A stretch of DNA of 64,000 nt from Nonomuraea solani (lineage in GTDB: Bacteria; Actinomycetota; Actinomycetes; Streptosporangiales; Streptosporangiaceae): assembly GCF_900108335.1 (NCBI RefSeq), contig NZ_FNVT01000002.1, forward strand, positions 737,620-801,619. Reading direction: 5' to 3'. The translations under genes were made by a program, and so were the position numbers. Each line of letters starts with the position of its first letter. Position 1 is the stretch's first letter. Positions 55,636-64,000 of this stretch are shown here, in pieces. The notes beneath the pieces were generated by a model, which saw only the letters and a program-made list of their open reading frames with translations, did no database searches and was not told the origin of the DNA.

Positions 55636-55735
55636 GCATGAAAGTCAATCATCTTACTCTCTGTTGCCGATGTTGCCGGGAGAGTAACGGTGCACGGGTA
55701 GTGTTTCCGTCTGACGTCGACGTAGCCTCAGGAGT

Positions 55736-56071
55736 ATGGCCATGAAGCCGAAAGCCACGACCATACGCGTCAGCGTCAAAACCCGCGACCGAATCGCAGC
55801 GCTGGCCAAGAAGGCAGGTGAGCCCATGACCGCGATCATCGACCAGGCCATCAGGGAGATGGAAAAGAAGCATCGCTGGCAGCACGTCGCGGAGCAGATG
55901 GAGCGCACACAACGCGAGGACCCGAAAGTTTGGGCCGGCTATCTCGCGGAGTCCGAGCTGGTCCAAGGCCCACGACCACGCTCCACCCGCATCGCACCGG
56001 AGTGGGAGGGGCTCATCACGTTTCCCGAGGAGAGAGATGCGGGTGATCCAGGGCGAGATCTGGCTCGCTGA
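55736..56071 (+). CDS. Antitoxin of a MazEF-like pair, ribbon-helix-helix type
   Basis: 111 residues. N-terminal RHH DNA-binding motif: TTIRVSVKTRDRIAALAKKAG followed by PMTAIIDQAIREMEKK. The C-terminal half (RWQHVAEQMERTQREDPKVWAGYLAES) is charged and should wrap the toxin. It overlaps the toxin gene by 35 nt in another frame. It would repress its own promoter together with the toxin. Confidence 0.82.
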   Translation: MAMKPKATTIRVSVKTRDRIAALAKKAGEPMTAIIDQAIREMEKKHRWQHVAEQMERTQREDPKVWAGYLAESELVQGPRPRSTRIAPEWEGLITFPEERDAGDPGRDLAR

Positions 56072-56366
56072 CCTGGGCGATCCGGAGGGCCGCGAGCAGG
56101 GCCACTACCGCCCTGTGCTGGTCGTCAGCAACGACGACTTCAACGCAGCCACCGCGGTCAAGGTCATTGTGCCGCTGACCACGACGGACCGGGGATGGGA
56201 CAACCACATTCCCCTTCCGGCCGAGAGCACGGGTCTGGACAAGCCCAGCTGGGCCATGATCGAGCATGTGCGCAGCGTGTCTCCACAGCGGTTCACGAGG
56301 AGGATCGGGATCGTTCCCGACGCCGTCGTCCGCGAAGTCACCGGCTGGATAACGGACGTGCTCTGA
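56037..56366 (+). CDS. MazF/PemK-family toxin (mRNA interferase)
   Basis: 109 residues. Typical MazF start GEIWLADLGDPEG, then HYRPVLVVSNDDFN with Arg25 and VIVPLTTTDRGWDNHI with Thr48, the two residues that form the catalytic pair in Bacillus MazF. The C-terminal WAMIEHVRSVSPQRFTRRIG is also canonical. It cuts mRNA at short sites when free of antitoxin. GAGGAGAG lies before its ATG within the antitoxin gene. Confidence 0.9.
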   Translation: MRVIQGEIWLADLGDPEGREQGHYRPVLVVSNDDFNAATAVKVIVPLTTTDRGWDNHIPLPAESTGLDKPSWAMIEHVRSVSPQRFTRRIGIVPDAVVREVTGWITDVL

Positions 56367-56451
56367 GAAGTTATGCCGCCCACGGAAATAACGGTTCGCC
56401 GGGTGGCACTTCACATCGTGCCACAGTCCGTACGGCTCTAAGCTGCCGATC

Positions 56452-57213
56452 GTGCCATCCTCAGCTCTGACCCTTGCCACGATTCTGATCACCGCCTCCC
56501 TCAGCACCACCGCGGCCCCGATCGAGAGCCCGTTTCCCAAGAAGGCCGGGAAGCTGGGTGTGGCGGCGTGTGCCGAGACACCGCTCAGTTCCGGTGGGAT
56601 TCCGCGTGAGCGCGAGTACCTTACGGGTGTCGTGAAATGTCTGGACCGGTCGTGGGCGGCGTACTTCAAGCGGGCGGGGTTGAGTCTCGGCAGGCCCATT
56701 GTCGAGTACTACGCGGAGCCCGCCAGAACCGTGTGCGGCAGGGCCTGGCCCGAGCACGCGGACGCCTTCTACTGCACCGAGCGTGCCACCCTCGTCTTCC
56801 CGCTCACTGGTGGGTGGATCGAGAACAGGGCCGATCTCTACCCGATGAAGGTGGCCGCCCACGAGTACGGGCACCACGTGCAGAGCGCCCTTGGCATCCG
56901 CAGGGCGTACGAGATGGAGGCCAGGACCCGGGGCGGCGATCGCGGGAACGCCCTCAAGCGGCGGTACGAGTTGCAGGCCGACTGTCTGGCGGGAGTGTTC
57001 CTGGGCAGCGTGTGGGGTTCGCTGCGACGGCCGCGGAGTGACTGGGCGGCGCTGGTCGAAACCGTCAAGGCCAGCGGCGATGACGGTCTCGACGGCGGCG
57101 CACGCAGTCATGGCAAGGGCGCCAACCGGGCCGCCTGGCTCGAACGCGGCTATCGGGCCGGCTCCCCCACGGCGTGCGACACCTGGTCGGCAGCCGCAAC
57201 CAAGGTCGCGTAA
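56452..57213 (+). CDS. Secreted neutral zinc metallopeptidase (paralogue 4 of 4)
   Basis: 253 residues from a GTG at 56452. Short signal peptide (about 1-22). Zinc motif HEYGH (137-141) and ELQADC (173-178); the end TACDTWSAAATK matches the C-terminal Cys-N/D-T-W of paralogues 1-3. Six shared cysteines. It lies 7 kb from the tandem trio. Its TAA stop is the first base run of a 17-19-bp minisatellite. Confidence 0.86.
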   Translation: MPSSALTLATILITASLSTTAAPIESPFPKKAGKLGVAACAETPLSSGGIPREREYLTGVVKCLDRSWAAYFKRAGLSLGRPIVEYYAEPARTVCGRAWPEHADAFYCTERATLVFPLTGGWIENRADLYPMKVAAHEYGHHVQSALGIRRAYEMEARTRGGDRGNALKRRYELQADCLAGVFLGSVWGSLRRPRSDWAALVETVKASGDDGLDGGARSHGKGANRAAWLERGYRAGSPTACDTWSAAATKVA

Positions 57214-57350
57214 AGGGCTGGGCGCCGTATTGAGGGCTGAGTGCCGTAAAGAGCTGAGCGCCGTAAAGGGCTGAGGACCGTAAAGGGCTGAGGGCCGCAA
57301 AAGGGCTGAGGGACGTGCAAAGGGCTGAGGGACGTGCAAAGGGCTGAGGA
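57209..57350. repeat. 17-19-bp tandem repeat starting at the peptidase stop codon
   Basis: About eight units of GTAAAGGGCTGAGGGCC type abut. The first unit contains the TAA stop of the metallopeptidase; each later unit carries a TAA or TGA in some frame. Unit lengths vary (17-19 bp). Confidence 0.85.
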
Positions 57351-57355
57351 TGCGG

Positions 57356-57392
57356 AGAGCCGCCCGGCGGGGGTGGCCCGTCGGGCGGCTCT
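57356..57392. terminator. Hairpin terminator
   Basis: AGAGCCGCCCG pairs with CGGGCGGCTCT (11 bp) around a 15-nt G-rich loop, followed by TTC. It lies between the metallopeptidase and the convergent aconitase. Confidence 0.8.
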
Positions 57393-57591
57393 TCATGTGT
57401 CGGGTGGTACCCCCGATACGGGCGCGTAAGGATCGCGCCCCACCCCCGGCGATCAAGCCAAGGGCTCCCGCGTCCGCGCCCGGCTCATGACCGGGCGCGT
57501 CCGCGAGAAGATCTACCTCGCGAGCGGCGAGCGCCGCTCGGCACCAGCGCCGCGCTCCACAGCGCGCAGCGCAGCACCAGCGCCGTGCGGT

Positions 57592-60321
<2,730 letters not shown>

Positions 60322-60426
60322 GGTGATTCGCCTCCTCCATCAGACAGGTGTTCAGAGCAAATCCTGCCGCACTCCCGGATCGATCAGCACGTTAGGTGAC
60401 CCTAACCAGAGACCGCGCGGCGGATG

Positions 60427-60467
60427 TCTTGATGTCAAGATATCCCTAGGTTATCTCGACATCAAGT
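60427..60467. promoter_or_regulatory. Two palindromic operator-like sites before acnA
   Basis: TCTTGATGTCAAGA (60427-60440) has perfect TCTTGA/TCAAGA arms with a TG centre; TCTCGACATCAAGT (60454-60467) is a second, degenerate copy. The pair also forms a longer inverted repeat around CCTAGG. They lie between the YdjM-like stop and the acnA start and suit a MarR- or GntR-like repressor of acnA. Confidence 0.6.
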
Positions 60468-61195
60468 TAAACGGGTGCCAACCGCCAGAACAGCAGCCCG
60501 ACGATGGCCACCGACAGGATCGGGGCCAGGATCTTCTGCTCGAACTTCTTGCCCGTCTTGATGCCGATCTTCCACGGCAGCACCCACCTGACCGACAGCG
60601 GCCAGAGCACCGGGCACCCCCGCTCCGTCATGCAGTCGCCGACGACGTGGATGAGACAGCCCACCGCCACGGCCAGCCCCAGCCAGGCGTAGCCCACTTC
60701 GAGCGAGAGGAAGACGGCGAAGAGGCCGGCGGTGAGCCCGGCGTTGACCATCGCGGAGCCCAGTTTGTTGCCGGGGATGCCGACGCCGATGGCTCTCAAG
60801 GCCAGTCCGATGAGCAGCACGACCATGATGTCGCGCCCGATCGGATAGGTGCCGGCCAGAAAGTGCGTGCCGAAACCGAGCGCCACGGCGAACACCAGCG
60901 AGTGCGTCGCCCCGCGGTGCCCGCCGCTGAGGAAGGCCACGACCTTGGCGAGCGCCCACGTGATGGGCCCGAACGTCTGCGCGATGGTCGCGCTCGGATG
61001 GTCGAGGTCGGGCAGCATCGCCGCGCCGGCGCAGATGATCGCGCCCGCGATCAGCTCGGCGGGACTGAGGGCGGTGGCCATGATGCCGGTCTCGATGAAC
61101 CGGCTGGACTCGTTGACCAGAGGTAGTGCGGCGAGCGGCGGGGCCAGCCCCAGCCAGGCGATGGCCCCGGTCATCGCGTGCGTGTGCCCCATCAT
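60467..61195 (-). CDS. YdjM-like membrane-bound metal-dependent hydrolase (DUF457 family)
   Basis: 242 residues with about six or seven membrane helices. The conserved metal-binding segments of the family are present: MGHTHAMTG at the start, PDLDHPSATIAQ, and GGHRGATHSL, plus a later His (CLIHVVGDCMTERG). These are predicted zinc-dependent hydrolases of unknown substrate, related to the LexA-regulated YdjM. The neighbouring acnA is on the same strand. Confidence 0.87.
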   Translation of the reverse strand: MMGHTHAMTGAIAWLGLAPPLAALPLVNESSRFIETGIMATALSPAELIAGAIICAGAAMLPDLDHPSATIAQTFGPITWALAKVVAFLSGGHRGATHSLVFAVALGFGTHFLAGTYPIGRDIMVVLLIGLALRAIGVGIPGNKLGSAMVNAGLTAGLFAVFLSLEVGYAWLGLAVAVGCLIHVVGDCMTERGCPVLWPLSVRWVLPWKIGIKTGKKFEQKILAPILSVAIVGLLFWRLAPV

Positions 61196-61421
61196 GATCG
61201 CGATGCTATGGCAAAGAAAGTCTTTACGCGGACAGGCGTGCCGCTGACATCTGAGGACAAGTCACCGCAAACGCAGACGAGGTCGTCTCCGCGGCGACAG
61301 CACCCCCCAGCCCTGCCGACGCGGAACGACCTCGTCTGCTGTGAATAACGACGTCCCTCCCGATCCTGTTCCCGTATTTCGCAACTTTTTCGTGATCTGG
61401 CTCACTCCGGCTCCGGGGTTG

Positions 61422-61475
61422 CTAACGACACACTAACGATATATCTTTGACGCATCGAGAACGGATCACGATATA
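61422..61475. promoter_or_regulatory. Candidate operator array before the PadR gene
   Basis: CTAACGA occurs at 61422-61428 and 61433-61439; ACGATATA at 61436-61443 and 61468-61475, the first inside the palindrome GATATATC. They are 10-60 nt before the ATG, where PadR autorepressors usually bind. Confidence 0.5.
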
Positions 61476-61484
61476 GGGGTAAAA

Positions 61485-62219
61485 ATGAGTTCAGCACAGG
61501 CAGCCGGTGGCCCTTGGCCCGGCGCACATGAGTACAAGCGGGCGGCCCGCGAGGCGTTCAAGGCCCTGACCGACGCCTTCGACGACATGGGCCGTCGTCA
61601 CCACCATCACGAGCACCGCCAGCGCGGCCGGCGGGGCGGTCCCGGGGGGCAGTTCCCGTTCGACTTCGGGCGCGGCGGCCCCTTCGGTCCCGGAGGCCCG
61701 TTCGGCGGCCCCGGCGGGCCGTTCGGCGGGGGCCACCGAGGCTGGGGCGGCCGCACCCGCAAGGCCAAGCGGGGCGACGTACGCGCCGCGATCCTGGCCC
61801 TGCTCTCCGAGGAGCCGCGCAACGGCTACCAGATCATCCAGGAGATCGCCGAGCGCAGCGAAGGCGGCTGGAAGCCCAGCCCGGGCGCCGTCTACCCGGC
61901 GCTGCAGCAGCTCACCGACGAGGGCCTGGTGATCGCGGAGGAGAACGAGGGCCGCAAGACCTTCCGCCTCACCGACGCCGGCCTCAACTACATCGAGACC
62001 CACGCCGACGAGGTACGGTCCCCCTGGGACGAGATGCGCCCGGACATCGACGACAACACCGCCGATCTCTGGCACATCGCCCGGCAGTCCGCATTCGCCA
62101 TGATGCAGGTTCTCCAGACCGGAAACGACGCACAAATCCGCGAAGCGCGTAAGACTCTGGTAGAGACCCGGCGCAAGCTGTACCAGATCCTGGCCGACGG
62201 CGAACCGGGCGAGGAGTAG
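61485..62219 (+). CDS. PadR-family transcriptional regulator with His-rich and Gly/Pro/Phe-rich N-terminal extension
   Basis: 244 residues. Residues about 97-175 are a standard PadR winged helix: RAAILALLSEEPRNGYQIIQ, SPGAVYPALQQLTDEGLV and KTFRLTDAG. The C-terminus is a helical dimerisation arm. Before it lies an unusual leader: helical about 14-36, HHHHEH (39-44), then Arg/Gly-rich and GGPFGGPGGPFGG repeats (51-88). Such His clusters can bind metal; the Gly-rich part is a flexible linker. Cotranscribed with the DUF1707 gene. Confidence 0.88.
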   Translation: MSSAQAAGGPWPGAHEYKRAAREAFKALTDAFDDMGRRHHHHEHRQRGRRGGPGGQFPFDFGRGGPFGPGGPFGGPGGPFGGGHRGWGGRTRKAKRGDVRAAILALLSEEPRNGYQIIQEIAERSEGGWKPSPGAVYPALQQLTDEGLVIAEENEGRKTFRLTDAGLNYIETHADEVRSPWDEMRPDIDDNTADLWHIARQSAFAMMQVLQTGNDAQIREARKTLVETRRKLYQILADGEPGEE

Positions 62220-62222
62220 TCC

Positions 62223-62747
62223 ATGACGGGCGCCGCACCGGAGGTCCGGTTCGGGGGGAGCGAGGAACCAGGGATGGACCGCAACGATCTCCGCATCGGC
62301 GACGCCGAGCGCGAGCAGACCATGGAGGCCCTGCGTGAGCACTTCGCGCAGGGCCGCCTGACCCACGAGGAGCTCGACGAGCGCCTCGACCGCACGCTGG
62401 CCGCGAAGACGTACCGCGACCTCGGCCGGATCACGGCCGATCTGCCGGGTCAGCGGACGGCGCACCCCGAGGCCGTCCCCGAGTTCGACATGGGCGACTG
62501 GCGGGCCGCGATGCACGCCCACCGGCGCCAGATGCAGTCCATGCGCCACGCCCAGCGGGACATGCGCCGGGAATGGCACGGGCGCAGGGGGCACCACGGG
62601 CCGCATCCCATCCTGCCGATGCTCTTCGTGTTCATGATGATCGGCCTGTTCGTCGGCGGTTTCGGGATCTTCAAGATCCTGCTCGTGGTGTGGCTGGCCG
62701 CCATGGTCTTCAGCCTGGCGCACCGGCGTTTCCACTCCCGTCGCTGA
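62223..62747 (+). CDS. DUF1707-domain membrane protein
   Basis: 174 residues from the ATG at 62223, three nt after the PadR stop (GAGGAG in front); an ATG at 62274 with GAGGAA upstream matches the usual family start and is also possible. DUF1707 domain: LRIGDAEREQTMEALREHFAQGRLTHEELDERLDRTLAAKT (about 23-63). A His/Arg-rich stretch (HRRQMQSMRHAQRD, 100-125) and one or two C-terminal membrane helices follow. Probable sensor or target of the PadR circuit. Confidence 0.85.
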   Translation: MTGAAPEVRFGGSEEPGMDRNDLRIGDAEREQTMEALREHFAQGRLTHEELDERLDRTLAAKTYRDLGRITADLPGQRTAHPEAVPEFDMGDWRAAMHAHRRQMQSMRHAQRDMRREWHGRRGHHGPHPILPMLFVFMMIGLFVGGFGIFKILLVVWLAAMVFSLAHRRFHSRR

Positions 62748-62836
62748 TAGGCGCGCCCGATCGTTTTGGGCCTTGACCCGGTCATTGACTCAACTGATGA
62801 TCTGGGCGGGTCTTCCGAAGCGAAGGGGAACGCCGC

Positions 62837-63517
62837 ATGACCGAGCAGGGCACTCCGGTCCGCCTCACGAACCCGTTCGCCGCCGTCGCGGGCGCCGGCG
62901 GCGAAGTCATGGACGTGCCGGAGTACCAGGCCGGTTTCGACGGCGACCACGAGCTCTGCACCGAGCCGATGTGGAAGCTGGAGCGCGCCCAGGAGTTCTA
63001 CGAGCCCGACGTGGCGAGCTGGCGGGCGATGATGGACGGCGACTGGGCGGGCTCGCTGGAGCTGGCCGGCCGGATGGCGGGGCCGGTGGCCGACTATTAC
63101 CGCCGCCGGCATCCGGTCACGCGGGTGCGGGTGGTGGAGTTCCCTATCACCGCGTACCTGCAGTGGGAGCTCCACGTGCTGGCCCTGCGCGCCACGGCGG
63201 GCTCGCCCTGCCGGGTGGTGCCCGCCGCGCGGGTGGCGGACTGCGAGCCGGTGCCGGAGCTGGTGATCTTCAATCCGTCCCTCATGTACGAGGTCCTCTA
63301 CGACCGGTACGGCGGGGGCCGGGGCGGCCGGCGGATCACCGACCCCGACGTGGTCGCCCCCTGCCTGCGCGCGGTGCGCGAGCTGTTCGCCGAGGGCGAG
63401 GACGTGCTCGACTTCCACCGCCGCGAGATCGTCCCGCTGCCGCCACCGGTGATCACGGACGAGATGCGGGCCGCGCTGCCCGCCTACGCCCACCGCACCG
63501 AGGAGTTCAGGGTGTGA
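62837..63517 (+). CDS. DUF6879-like protein
   Basis: 226 residues, soluble. The middle stretch VTRVRVVEFPITAYLQWELHVL followed by RVVPAARVADCEPVPELVIF and a Tyr-Glu-Val-Leu-Tyr segment resembles DUF6879, an actinobacterial family commonly beside XRE regulators; none is here. The N-terminal 45 residues are not conserved-looking. AAGGGG precedes the ATG. Function unknown. It overlaps the end of the convergent GH2 gene by 11 nt. Confidence 0.6.
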   Translation: MTEQGTPVRLTNPFAAVAGAGGEVMDVPEYQAGFDGDHELCTEPMWKLERAQEFYEPDVASWRAMMDGDWAGSLELAGRMAGPVADYYRRRHPVTRVRVVEFPITAYLQWELHVLALRATAGSPCRVVPAARVADCEPVPELVIFNPSLMYEVLYDRYGGGRGGRRITDPDVVAPCLRAVRELFAEGEDVLDFHRREIVPLPPPVITDEMRAALPAYAHRTEEFRV

Positions 63518-64000
63518 CGTTCTCGTTGACGCAGCGCAGCACGGGGAAGCGGGTCAGCGCGGCGGTGTCCAGCTCCCGCTCCGTGGTGACGTGGAAGACG
63601 GCGCTCTCCCCCGGCAGCAGCGTGACGAGCTGGTCGTCCACGCTCGCGGCCGGGTCGAGCCGGTCGGGGAAGACGGCCAGCTCGCGCAGCAGGGTGACGG
63701 CGGTGACGGTCACCCGGTAGCCGTCCGGTGCCCGTTCGGCCTGCGCGTCGTACTCCGCCGGCGCGAACGCCATGGCGGTGTCCTCGGCGTAGCAGCTCAC
63801 CACCCGGCCGCCGCCGAACCGGGCGGCCAGCAACTCGTGGGCGGGGTCGTCGGGCACGGCCACTGACCGCGGCAGCGCCACCTTGAGCACCGACCTCGGG
63901 GCGGCGTGCACGGAGACGGCCTCCTTGGCCAGCGGCTCGCCGGTGAGGCCGAGCCGGGTCAGCAGCAGCTCGCCTGCCCAGGGCTCAGGGGTGTCGTTGA
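63507..64000 (-). CDS. GH2-family beta-mannosidase, C-terminal part (cut by window edge)
   Basis: The frame is open to the right edge and gives the last about 164 residues. The stretch NDTPEPWAGELLLTRLGL followed by ESAVFHVTTE and PVLRCVNENV is typical of the Ig-like C-terminal domains of GH2 beta-mannosidases, which precede the stop. DGYRVTVTAVTLLRELAVFP and the ASVDDQLVTLLPGESAVF also fit. The catalytic domain lies beyond the window, so activity is an inference. It cleaves terminal beta-mannose in plant or glycoprotein glycans if complete. Confidence 0.75.
   Translation of the reverse strand, partial: NDTPEPWAGELLLTRLGLTGEPLAKEAVSVHAAPRSVLKVALPRSVAVPDDPAHELLAARFGGGRVVSCYAEDTAMAFAPAEYDAQAERAPDGYRVTVTAVTLLRELAVFPDRLDPAASVDDQLVTLLPGESAVFHVTTERELDTAALTRFPVLRCVNENVTP

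Noticed and set aside
57209-57350. CRISPR-like array
   Set aside because: 17-19-bp units without unique spacers; a tandem repeat.

Overview
The window is a high-GC actinobacterial chromosome segment. It carries the coproporphyrin-type heme genes hemE, hemG/hemY and hemQ, DUF3000, DUF1707 and RNHCP proteins, a class F sortase, an LCP cell-wall enzyme, a Streptomyces subtilisin inhibitor-like protein, GTG/TTG starts and many ATGA/GTGA gene overlaps. The overall flavour is Streptosporangiaceae (Nonomuraea-like); that genus guess is inference. No rRNA, tRNA, CRISPR, transposase or phage gene was recognised.

Layout. 0-5.6 kb: a compact divergent cluster around a GntR/FCD regulator. Leftward are a CoA transferase, an FlK-like thioesterase and tripartite tricarboxylate transporter parts TctC and TctB; rightward are two MaoC hot-dog proteins and an unassigned TIM-barrel protein. 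It looks like uptake and CoA-dependent breakdown of an organic acid. 5.6-18.5 kb: mixed accessory genes, namely methyltransferase, aldehyde dehydrogenase, TPR protein, two coupled RNHCP zinc proteins, a fused acyl-CoA dehydrogenase, a class F sortase with its own HPETG substrate, MBL hydrolase, NHEJ polymerase domain, MsrB, a 35-residue CxxC peptide, and the remains of an ABC transporter. 18.5-25.3 kb: conserved actinobacterial backbone (hemQ, hemG, DUF4349 lipoprotein, hemE, DUF3000, RNase D).

25.4-34.2 kb: an accessory carbohydrate island. A three-gene operon (Gfo/Idh/MocA dehydrogenase, DUF993 DHDPS-like barrel, sugar-phosphate isomerase/epimerase-like barrel) has a perfect LacI-type palindrome in front. 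A LacI regulator with a near-identical palindrome at its own start sits 8 kb away, ahead of a second isomerase-like barrel and a phosphatase. A PEP-synthase/rifampin-phosphotransferase-like protein lies between them. 34.2-46.8 kb: a membrane protein, a TetR/SDR pair with two operator copies, LCP protein, thiolase plus fused FadB (fatty-acid oxidation), SSI-like protease inhibitor, amino-acid permease and dxs.

46.9-57.2 kb: four paralogous secreted zinc metallopeptidases (three in tandem, one 7 kb on), between them a xylose-type ABC importer with a ROK regulator, a TauE/SafE permease and a MazF-type toxin-antitoxin pair. 57.2-64 kb: minisatellite and terminator, aconitase, YdjM-like membrane protein, a PadR regulator with a His/Gly-rich leader coupled to a DUF1707 membrane protein, a DUF6879-like protein, and the C-terminus of a GH2 beta-mannosidase running off the end.

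The observations most worth following are the organic-acid divergon, the LacI-linked DUF993 operon, the metallopeptidase family with an SSI-like inhibitor whose predicted P1 residue is Gln, the sortase/HPETG pair, and a duplication of the lacI 3' end that now supplies the next gene's ribosome-binding site.
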